Source of the DNA: Ascoidea rubescens DSM 1968
Lineage: Eukaryota; Ascomycota; Saccharomycetes; Ascoideales; Ascoideaceae
Assembly (NCBI RefSeq): GCF_001661345.1
Contig: NW_017962913.1
Location: 625,428-689,427 of the forward strand
DNA: 64,000 nucleotides
Direction of reading: 5' to 3'
Below are positions 47,284 to 55,776 of the stretch, piece by piece. Below the pieces are notes generated by a model. The model saw only the letters and a program-made list of their open reading frames with translations. It had not been told where the DNA came from and searched no databases. The translations under genes and the position numbers were made by a program. Each line of letters opens with the position of its first letter. Within the stretch, counting starts at the first letter, position 1.

Positions 47284-48198
47284 TTACGCAACACCAGACC
47301 CCCGCTGCTCCAACGTCCGCTTCAACCCTCGGAAAAGCTCCTCCTTGGCAGTCCGCAGCACTCCCGTCACAAGACCCGATGTCGAGGGAAAGACATGTAC
47401 TTCCGGCTCGTATCCGGCCACAGAAGCAAGGCCGGTCGTGAGAGTTCTGGGCTGGACGCCGTAGGAGCAGCTTGGTTTTGGTGCCTGTGTTGTTTTTGCA
47501 GAACCAAGATGCTTTAGCACCAAGAGCCAGATATTCTTGCCGACAAAACACACCACTCTTGGTCTGTGGGTCTTGATCTTGTCGAGGAGCACAGGCACAC
47601 TGTGGGCCATTTCTGCAGCGTCCAACTCCTCGATGTTTCTTGTGGGTCTTGCAATCAAGTCTGTGAAGCCCATATCTAGCTCGTTGAAGAGATACAGGTC
47701 TGCATTCTCAAAATTCAATCGTCTGATTATCTCTTTCATATCGCCATTGGATACACTGAGACCTTTGAACTGGGGAGTGAAGATCTCGACTTGGATCAAG
47801 AGCCGCCAGAACAAGTTGGTGGGATGGGCATATCGATGGCAGTTCTCTGAGCTTTTGATGCTTGGATTGTATCCAACGAATAAACAGCGTAGATTGTTCT
47901 TCAACAAATCAGGCACTTCCTTCAAATGATGGTAGTATTTGACTTTGCTCGTTTTAGTCTTTTTTTTCTCGATTTTGCTGCTCTTGTTTTTTTGCTTTTC
48001 TGCCTTTTCTCTCTTGGTTCTTGTCTTGGTCCCTGGCTTAGTTATTGTCTTGATCTTGACTTTGCTTGTTTTATTCAGTTCACTATTGTTATTGTTACTA
48101 TTGTTACTATTGTTACTATTGTTACTATTGTTGCCATTATTGTATGAAAACTTAGCTAACAACTCTTTGAATGCCTGGCTTGGTTCTATTTCCCCCAT
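47284..48198 (-). CDS. TDG/MUG-family mismatch-specific DNA glycosylase
   Basis: Predicted 304-residue nuclear base-excision enzyme that removes thymine or uracil from G mismatches. The first 95 residues are Asn/Lys-rich and disordered with a nuclear-signal-like KKTKTSK. The catalytic domain starts with CLFVGYNPSIKSSENCHRYAHPTNLFWRLL, here shown by its key parts GYNPS (active-site Asn) and HPTNLFWRLL. Next come GFTDLIARPTR, CFVGKNIW and the closing VFPSTSGLV loop. These four blocks are the signature of Mug/TDG and fission-yeast Thp1. S. cerevisiae has no member of this family. It contains three CTG codons, unlike the conserved housekeeping genes nearby, and its 3' half is GC-richer than most coding DNA here. 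Confidence 0.88.
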   Translation of the reverse strand: MGEIEPSQAFKELLAKFSYNNGNNSNNSNNSNNSNNNNSELNKTSKVKIKTITKPGTKTRTKREKAEKQKNKSSKIEKKKTKTSKVKYYHHLKEVPDLLKNNLRCLFVGYNPSIKSSENCHRYAHPTNLFWRLLIQVEIFTPQFKGLSVSNGDMKEIIRRLNFENADLYLFNELDMGFTDLIARPTRNIEELDAAEMAHSVPVLLDKIKTHRPRVVCFVGKNIWLLVLKHLGSAKTTQAPKPSCSYGVQPRTLTTGLASVAGYEPEVHVFPSTSGLVTGVLRTAKEELFRGLKRTLEQRGSGVA

Positions 48199-48425
48199 CG
48201 TCTAGATATATAACTTGTATCTAATAACTGATCTGGTGCAGCCATCTGTCGATTTCCGCCCCGATTCAAAACTACAGTCAAAAGTAAAAACAAAACAAAA
48301 CAAAACATATTAATTAAATCCTTTAAATAAAAAACAACTATTAAAAAAAACTATTAAAAAAACCTATCACCAAAAAAAAACTAGATTGAAATATTGAAGT
48401 ACTGAAACTTATTCAATCAAACATC
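48199..48425. other. Glycosylase upstream spacer
   Basis: 227 bp with A-rich DNA and TAAAAAAA-type runs. It holds the promoter of the glycosylase gene. No further feature seen. Confidence 0.4.
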
Positions 48426-48545
48426 TTAAACCACAACAACACGCTTCTTTCTATTCATTTTCAGTCTCATTCTTCTTGCTTTAATACGGTTCTTCATGTT
48501 TCTGAACTTGTTTCCTAATCTTCTTTTCTTAAAAATTACCATCAT
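48426..48545 (-). CDS. Possible 39-residue very basic miniprotein
   Basis: A short frame encodes 39 residues beginning MMVIFKKRRLGNKF and ending NRKKRVVVV, with 17 Arg or Lys. The frame stays open about 30 codons further upstream without an ATG, so this could instead be a last exon. The composition resembles small ribosomal or RNA-binding proteins, yet I do not recognise a family. It lies alone in a 698-bp spacer between the glycosylase gene and TVP23. Basic composition in an A/G-rich stretch can arise by chance, so this is tentative. Confidence 0.35.
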   Translation of the reverse strand: MMVIFKKRRLGNKFRNMKNRIKARRMRLKMNRKKRVVVV

Positions 48546-48896
48546 TTTTGCTTGCTTTAATTGTTTGTCTTTGTATAATTTGTCAACTGTTAATCTGCTA
48601 ATATTAATGATTTGATTTACTAATATTAATTACTTGATTAAATTACATATCTAAAAAGAAAAAATGTAAATGAAGAATTTGCTTCTATTTATCTTAATTT
48701 GTCTTGTTTCCTTCTTCATTGAATGTCTTAAAAATCCTCTTAAAATCCATTTTCATCAATCATTAAAAGCAAGCAATTCAAAATAACTTATACGCCCACC
48801 CTCCATTCCATTTTAAATGACTTACTTCTCAATCACACTAACTTGGATCTACGATTTTTAAAAGCAATGTGCAATACAAACAAAATCAGCTTCGTT
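48546..48896. other. Spacer downstream of TVP23
   Basis: 351 bp of AT-rich DNA. It should contain the TVP23 3' end and, if the small basic frame is real, its promoter or an upstream exon. No consensus branch point was seen on the - strand. Confidence 0.4.
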
Positions 48897-49664
48897 TTAT
48901 CTAGAGAAAAACCTCGACACCACTGGCAAATTACTTAATATGCTCCCATTAAACGCAATCGAACTCAAAAAATTCATCGATATGTTATCTCGCAAATTAT
49001 TCACTTTCCCAAATTTGTCGCATTTGGTATACGCAACACAATTAATCAAGTTCAATGTCAAAGTTACTATCACCATGATCAAACTCAAAAACTCAAGCTT
49101 TAAAACACAAATTATCCCCAAAAAACCCCAAATCACTGGCACAGCATATATCATCATCCAAAATACCTTGCTGTCAATGGGATTGATGTATCTGCTTGGA
49201 TCGCAATTCTCAAATACCCAAACGTTCTCTCCCTTAATCGACGTCTCATTCCACCACCGTAACCCAACTAACAACCTACCCGATATATTCTTAACATTCC
49301 AAAAGTCTCCCGATGATAGTAATATAACTGTAATGAACTGTAAAATAAAATTATCTCTGAATAGTATTCCTCCAAGTATATATACTAAAATAGTAGACGC
49401 TTTGAAAAAAATCAAAAAAAAGAGTGCAATTGGATGTGACGACTCTGATAATCTCTGAAACAACGTACGTTCTTGATTAATTACTTGACTGGATGAAATC
49501 GCTCTTGGTCCATTGTTATTATTACTATTACTATTGTTATTATCACTGTTATCTGTTAGGTTTCCCTGGGGTATAGATTGAAAATTAATTGCCTACACAT
49601 CATCAATTGTCAGTAATCTCTTCTCAATTCCAATTCCCCTATCTCGCTCAATCATACATACCAT
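48897..49664 (-). CDS. TVP23: Golgi membrane protein Tvp23
   Basis: Two exons: the ATG alone (49664-49662) and 49592-48897. The 69-nt intron (49593-49661) has donor GTATGT, a TTACTGAC-like branch region and acceptor TAG. The 232-residue product starts MAINFQSIPQGN, then an Asn/Ser-rich stretch and four membrane segments of the Tvp23 family: SSHPIALFFLIFFKAS, ILQFITVILLSSGDFWNVKNISGR, WWNE, and IDSKVFWMMIYAVPVIWG. Tvp23 resides in late-Golgi vesicles and works with Yip4/Yip5 in vesicle traffic. The conserved domain is certain. The first exon is inferred from splice signals and has moderate support. It is divergent from the MICOS gene, with a 216-bp shared promoter. Confidence 0.88.
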
Positions 49665-49880
49665 TGTCCAACTCCTGCTCAATTGATGCTTCTCTTCTCT
49701 TCTTTTTCTTCTTCTCTCCCTCCTTTATCGGCGTTTTCTCAAATTCTAAACACCACTTTGACACGTGACCCAGTTCGTTGATCGAATAAAATCCAGCTCA
49801 TATTTCGCATTATCGGTTGTATTCCACTGAGAGTATCTTCTACATCTTCTACATCTTCTACATTGACAAATTAAACCACA
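49665..49880. promoter_or_regulatory. Divergent TVP23-MICOS promoter
   Basis: 216 bp with a CACGTGAC site (49762-49769), a match for the extended Cbf1 site. CT-rich DNA lies on the left side. Drives both genes. Confidence 0.55.
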
Positions 49881-50733
49881 ATGGCTAGCGTTTTAAGAAG
49901 TATAAAAGTATGTTAATTGCTAGTATTTTCAGCAAGTTAGCTGGTGTGTACTGTCTTTTTGGTTTTCGCTTTTTTTTCCTAACTAACTATTTTATATATC
50001 TTAGTTTGGTTTCCCCATTGGTTTCATAGCCCTTACCACCATTTCAAATAACAATGTCGTTTTGAATGATTCAGTCAGAAGAAAGTTCTATGAAGACGAT
50101 GAAAACATAACTCCCATTCCAGGCACTATTGTTCCAGCCTCTGCCACTGAAATTGAAATGCTAGGTCCAAATAAAATTGTCGACGGAATCTCTGTGCGTT
50201 CTCCAACTTTTACTGAAAACTTTTTCAAATTTCTAAGAGGTAAAACACTAGGTTTGTACAACTGTTTGGAAGACGCTTCGTTAGGTGTCTCGAGAAAATA
50301 CTATTCTACTGAAAAACTAGTCACTTCAAGTTTAGCAAATTTGCGTTCAAAGAATGAGGATTTGTTGCCCAACATTGTTTATATTACAATTGCAACATTA
50401 ACAGGTGCAGTGATTGCTCGTCATAAAAACTTTTTTTTGAGGACCAGTTTGCCAATTATATTTGGGTTAACAGCTTTTAATTATACATTACCACAAACTT
50501 TCACAAACTCAACAAAATTTGCATATTATTTGGAAAAAAGAAATTTACCAGCAGTTACATCAGCCCAAGATTCAGTTGTTAATGGAGTTGAAAATTTGAT
50601 TCAAAATATTGAAAACAAGTCTAAAGATGTTCAAGATTCGTTAAACAGTTCCATTGATTCATCCAAGAAATATATTGCAAGTGTTTCTGGTTTAAATCTT
50701 GATGAAGAGGTAACAACAAGAAAGGGAAATTAA
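49881..50733 (+). CDS. MIC27: MICOS subunit, apolipoprotein O family (Mic26/Mic27)
   Basis: Two exons: 49881-49907 (9 codons, MASVLRSIK) and 50005-50733. The 97-nt intron (49908-50004) has donor GTATGT and acceptor CTTAG, with a CTAACTAAC branch region near 49981. The 251-residue product is an inner-mitochondrial-membrane protein of the MICOS complex that shapes crista junctions. A short hydrophobic N-terminus (FGFPIGFIALTTI) is followed by a soluble part and a membrane region (IVYITIATLTGAVIARHKN, LPIIFGLTAFNYTLP) with the glycine-containing apoO pattern. The length fits Mic27/Mic26 (about 234). I cannot separate Mic26 from Mic27 by eye. Confidence 0.8.
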
Positions 50734-50867
50734 AATGAACTCAGTATATGAATAGTCTGTTTTTTTTGCTCTTTTTCTTTTATTCTTAATTTATAATGGA
50801 AAAAAAAAAGAGAGGATGTCCATTAACGTGAAAGGATGTCTTTATAAAATATAGCCTATTTTTTTTG

Positions 50868-50943
<76 letters not shown>

Positions 50944-50995
50944 GTTATTGTCATTGCTAATCATCTATAAATACATATTCATAGAAAAGTCATGT
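50734..50995. other. Convergent spacer with ATT repeat
   Basis: 262 bp between the MICOS and GPI8 stops, holding both 3' ends and an ATT trinucleotide run. Confidence 0.6.
50872..50942. repeat. (ATT)n microsatellite
   Basis: About 23 tandem ATT units, the same trinucleotide (AAT on the other strand) that encodes the Asn tract in ITC1. Confidence 0.92.
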
Positions 50996-51979
50996 TTATT
51001 TTACTTTGTTGTTGATTAAATTTTCGTAATTCAACTTATCGTTGTCTGAATCTTGTAATAGGTAAAGTAAATCATCTTCAACTTGATCAATTAAAACATT
51101 TTGAACCGACCCGAAAAAGTCAGTTATTAGGACATCGGATAAATTTCTGTTGAACAAGTCTGTTCTAATGCCTGGGTGGGAATGTATGTTTTCAAAAGTG
51201 TAGGTTTCAAATAGTTGAGTGATGTTTGCAGTTGAGTTCTTTTGAATGTTTTCTAGAAAGTCCAAGTTGTAGTAGGTGAATCTGTCAATAACAGCGACAC
51301 CGATTTCTACATCGGAATGGTGAGAATAGGAAGATTCGTCTAGTTCAGATGAACCAACAGCCAAAATGTTGGGAGAGTAGAATCTTGAGTACATTGTGTT
51401 TGCCTGGCAGGTATCAATCATGAATAGAATTTCGTTGTATCTTTTCTTTTGAAACATCTGTTGAAATGCGTCGGCTATATCATAGGAGCTGATCTCTTCA
51501 GCATCTTGGAATTTTAAAAACTCGTCGCCACCATGTCCAGTCATGTAAACAAAGACATTTGAGTTCTCATCGGTTAGTAGACGTTTTGATCTGGGATACT
51601 CAGGGCCCCATCTGTCGGTTAGTAGACGTATGAAGTTTTCGACAGTGACTTCATAGCCTCTGTAGTCTACCTGGATGTTGTCGCCATATAGGTCCAATTG
51701 TCTTGCAGCGTTGTTGAAGACCGAGCCAGGAAATGCGTTTCTTGAGTTGCAAGAGATGTCATCAGCTAGCATGAGAATGATCTGGGAGTCAGGAATACCC
51801 AATCTTTTGACAGTTCTGTACATTGACAAGGTGTTGGCGATATGGCGATAGTTGAACCAAAACCTTGAGGTGTCAACCAAGACAGCCCAATTGTTGGTGT
51901 GGGAAGAGGAGGAGGCCAGTGAGACAAGGGGGAAGAAAAGAGCAAGAAGGAGAGATAGAACCAGTATGAGTTTTGTCAT
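50996..51979 (-). CDS. GPI8: GPI transamidase catalytic subunit Gpi8
   Basis: Predicted 327-residue ER-lumenal cysteine protease (C13 family) that cleaves the C-terminal signal of precursor proteins and attaches the GPI anchor. The ATG at 51979 gives a clear signal peptide (MTKLILVLSLLLALFFPLVSLA). The core follows: NNWAVLVDTSRFWFNYRHIAN, then the catalytic His in YMTGHGGDEFLKF (about 148) and the Cys in FMIDTCQANTMY (about 190), with HPGIRTDLF near the end. S. cerevisiae Gpi8 is 411 residues with a C-terminal membrane span. This one ends in an acidic polar tail (LLQDSDNDKL) and shows no such span. No downstream exon with a membrane segment is visible. It is divergent from SPC34. Confidence 0.95.
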   Translation of the reverse strand: MTKLILVLSLLLALFFPLVSLASSSSHTNNWAVLVDTSRFWFNYRHIANTLSMYRTVKRLGIPDSQIILMLADDISCNSRNAFPGSVFNNAARQLDLYGDNIQVDYRGYEVTVENFIRLLTDRWGPEYPRSKRLLTDENSNVFVYMTGHGGDEFLKFQDAEEISSYDIADAFQQMFQKKRYNEILFMIDTCQANTMYSRFYSPNILAVGSSELDESSYSHHSDVEIGVAVIDRFTYYNLDFLENIQKNSTANITQLFETYTFENIHSHPGIRTDLFNRNLSDVLITDFFGSVQNVLIDQVEDDLLYLLQDSDNDKLNYENLINNKVK

Positions 51980-52174
51980 TTTGGAAAGATTTGATAAAAG
52001 GTAGCGATGGAGGTGAGATTGAAAGAGAATAAAAGAAAACAAAAGAGAACCAAAAAGAGAAGTGATTGTGTTTTGGAGTGAAAGACATGTGACAAAGTGG
52101 TTGAATATTAGGTTGAATATTAAGTTGAGTGTATTTAGAGCTGGGTCTTTGATGGTGATATAATCAATGGAAGA
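51980..52174. promoter_or_regulatory. Divergent GPI8-SPC34 promoter with SPC34 uORF
   Basis: 195 bp shared promoter. On the SPC34 side an out-of-frame ATG at 52167 has T at -3 and opens a 13-codon frame that ends at 52208, overlapping the SPC34 start at 52175. A shorter ATG-GTG-ATA-TAA frame lies at 52152. Confidence 0.55.
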
Positions 52175-53116
52175 ATGTCAAATTTGGAGTTTATTGTATC
52201 GAGGATAAACGAAAGCAGTAAATCTTTATCAACATTGTATTTCAAACCGCCAGGAATATTTAGCAATGCATTGATGAAGAACGATAGAACCGAAAACTTG
52301 TTGACGGATTTGATTGAAAACAATGATCAAAAGAGCAACAAAAAGCCCTTTTTGGTGTATAACGAAAGGAAGAATGAGCTAGAAAGACGAGATGGGAGCG
52401 TGATAAAAGAGAATGAGGAAGCCATCAACAGGATATTGGTGAGGAATTTGAGTTCCAAAGCCAATGGCAATGGCAATGGAAGTGGTGGTGACAGTAATAA
52501 CAACAACAATGTGAATAACATGAACAATATAAACAACATCAACAGTATGAATGCAAATAATGATGAATTCGAATATGGAGAAAGCTTGATCAAGTTTCCA
52601 GGAAAGGGAAACATTCAGAACTTGATAAAAACCGAAATCAATCCCAACAAGGAGTTGTTCAACAGTCTCAAGAAAAAAGAGAAAATACTATATGATTACA
52701 AGAGCCATGACGATGAAGTTCCCGAGGACGAAAGGCTCATCAACGAGTACAAGACCATCAATGAGATGGTGGACATCATTGTGACGTTAAACGAACAGAA
52801 GTTTCCCATCCATGGGTTGGAGGAGCATTTGGGCGAAATCAAAGAGCGAAATCTCTTCTTGTTCAACGAAATCAAGGAGTTGAATTTGTTGAAGGAGGAC
52901 ATTGAAAAGCAGATCAAGATGGCGAACCAGGCGATCCAGAACCGAGATTTGGAAACAGAGAACCACAATTCTGCTGCTGCTGTTGTTGTTGTTCCTCCCT
53001 CTCCCTCTCCTCCTGCTCCCACCTCTCTGTTAACCATCGTCGAAATGATCCAGCACCACGAACACGAAATCCACGAGTTGAAGCTCAGAATCGCAGAAAA
53101 GCGTGCCTCGCTCTGA
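52175..53116 (+). CDS. SPC34: DASH/Dam1 complex subunit Spc34
   Basis: Predicted 313-residue subunit of the DASH ring that couples kinetochores to microtubule plus ends. The N-terminus SLSTLYFKPPGIFSNALM is nearly the same as S. cerevisiae Spc34 and diagnostic. A low-complexity Asn/Gly stretch (about 100-128) separates it from a C-terminal coiled-coil rich in Glu, Lys and Leu (about 195-313), broken by a short VVVVPPSPSPPAP linker. Length fits Spc34 (295). Spc34 is a known substrate of the Aurora kinase Ipl1, which is also in this window (62942-63970). The third quarter to the end grows GC-richer toward the next promoter island. Confidence 0.9.
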   Translation: MSNLEFIVSRINESSKSLSTLYFKPPGIFSNALMKNDRTENLLTDLIENNDQKSNKKPFLVYNERKNELERRDGSVIKENEEAINRILVRNLSSKANGNGNGSGGDSNNNNNVNNMNNINNINSMNANNDEFEYGESLIKFPGKGNIQNLIKTEINPNKELFNSLKKKEKILYDYKSHDDEVPEDERLINEYKTINEMVDIIVTLNEQKFPIHGLEEHLGEIKERNLFLFNEIKELNLLKEDIEKQIKMANQAIQNRDLETENHNSAAAVVVVPPSPSPPAPTSLLTIVEMIQHHEHEIHELKLRIAEKRASL

Positions 53117-53631
53117 TTGGCCAGTGCTGCTTCTCCCGCTATACTGATTACGCCGCGCTTACGTAACACCAGCCCCCACCGCTGAAGCATCCTCCTGCAT
53201 ACACACGCATACACCAACTCTAAGTGTATGTTTGCACGCGGTCCAACGCACTACGCGGCTGTGAGCCAAGCGCGCGTGCGCTAACAGGCCTCCGAACGCG
53301 CCGCTCTGCGCTGGCGAATCTCTGCATCGCTCAGAAAAGTTTTATATCTCTATTGTTGAACAGCTCTTATATATCCTCCGTTTTCCTTTCTGCTGTTTCT
53401 TCTCTCCTTTCTCCTTTGCAACACTCTGCTTCCTCATCCACAGCTCCACCTCTGCTGTTTCTCCCTCCACCGCTGCTTTATCCTAGGTCTCACACTCTGC
53501 CATCTCTTGTTTATGTCTGTTTATCTATATATCATCTCCCTGGCTCTCGTTTCAATCAATTCCTAGTTTCCAATTTGCCATCCCCTTCACCCTCTTACTG
53601 TTCTTCTCCAATTGCCTAATCACTCCTTGTC
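53117..53631 (+). promoter_or_regulatory. ITC1 promoter: GC island and CT-rich leader
   Basis: 515 bp between SPC34 and ITC1. A GC-rich core (53120-53330, with GCGCGTGCGC and GATTGGCC) is followed by a strongly CT-rich stretch up to the ITC1 start, with a TATATATCC element near 53370. Same plan as upstream of the P4-ATPase and RGT1 genes. Confidence 0.55.
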
Positions 53632-55582
53632 ATGGTAAGCATCTCTCTTTCTCTCCTTCTGCAATGTTCAGATACCTTCTATCTCTTGATACTTTTTTGC
53701 TTCATTTGTGTAAATTTCAATTTACTAACTTTCTCTTTATTTCTCTATTTTTTTTCTCTCTTTTCTCTTTTTTTCTTATTTTTTTTTTTCCATTTCACTT
53801 TGTTCAATCTCATTTTAGGTCTACTACAAACGAAAACCTGTTGTTTATCAAACTCCTCCACCACTACCGGAAGACCCTTCAATAAAAGTCTGGTATATAC
53901 CTGAAACCAAAGAATGGTTCCGAACCTATGACGAATACCTTGAAAAACTAGACTACTACAACAAAAACAAATTTGTCTGCGAAATCACTGGAAACTCCTG
54001 CTACAACTACTTTCAAGCTCTCGACAGCGAAAAAAGAGAAATAAAACAAGTGGAATCTCATTTCCCAAATCCACTAAAAGAACCAGTTCTAAGATTTGTC
54101 CAATTCTCAACTCTCACCAGACTAGACCAACTTGTCGACAAAGTCTACACAAGATTCAAAAATGATTTCTATCCAGGTGAATCTGTACTAGTCAAATACG
54201 ATCAACAAAAGAGAAAGGGCACAATAAGAGAAAAGGCCGAATTTAATACCCAATACGATTCAAATAAATTTCTTATAAGAAAAGCCTATTGCAATTATAG
54301 AATCACCTTAACTGACAATATTCAAAAACATAACAATAACAACAATAACAACAATAACAACAATAACAACGAAAATGACCCCATTTATACAAACAATAAC
54401 AAATTATCTCAAAATATTGATTCAATTAATAACCAAAAATCTCCAAATGAAGTTGACGTCTTTTGCGAATCAATTTCAAGGGACAGAAACCACTTTACAA
54501 AATGGTACGTCAAAACTTTCATAAAACTATGTGTATCAAGATCTTCTAAAATAGGTGCTCCCTGGGTCGTCAAAGAAGAATATGCAAAAAAATACTCAAT
54601 CTCAATGGTCTATCCCCAGGAACTAGCCCGATATTCTCCTGGCTACATTGAACCAATTCCTCAATTAGATGACACTGATCTTGACAACTCCATAAACGAC
54701 CCCAATTACTTTAACAATAATAACAACAACAACAAGAAGCTAAAAAACAACAATAAATTCAAAAAAAATAAACTAAACCATTTCAACATCACACACCTAA
54801 ATAACGACGACTATGACAACAGAAGACTATTCAAAAAACAAAAAATATCTAAACAAAGGAAAAACTCAAATAACAACAACAACAATATCAACAACCTAAT
54901 AAATTCACAAAACTCTCCTCCTTACTCTCAAAATTATGATCTTCATTTACACCACGCAAACTCTTCTTCCATTTTAAACTTCCCTGATCCCTTACCTTCT
55001 TCAACAATTCCAACTCCCTCTTTCATCCCAATCTTACCGGCTACAAAAAATAACATCAATACACCAATTTCAATTTCAAATTCAAATTCAAAACTAGATT
55101 TACAACACTTGAATCAAAATCAAAATCAAAATCAAAAAAACTATTATCCCAATCACGACTATACCCTAATCGCTCCCAACACAAATATAAATACCTTCGA
55201 CAACACCAATTATAATATCAATAACAACTCTCTAAGGAACCTATTGCCAAAACACTCAAACAACCCAAATAACTCAAACATCACCTATAATCATAGCAAT
55301 AGAAACATCCTAAACGACAACATCAACTCGTTTAATAACACTAATAACGAATATTCAAATATCCCAATATCTCATCACAACCTGAGAATAAATCAAAACC
55401 AAGATATATTTTACGATAACATCGACCCAGATTCTCACAATAAACAAAGAAAACGCAAACCCCACAAAAGATCCACAGAATCAATCAACAACCTAGCAAA
55501 CTTTAAAAACATCTACTCCAACTCAGAATACGAAGATGATGATGATGAAAACTTCAATAATGCTAACAACAACAACAACAAC

Positions 55583-55677
<95 letters not shown>

Positions 55678-55678
55678 N

Positions 55679-55776
<98 letters not shown>

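Noticed and set aside
46917-47551. - strand frames of 125 and 208 codons near the glycosylase 3' end
   Set aside because: They overlap the glycosylase coding region in another frame and extend into the GC-rich IRE1 upstream region; no motif.
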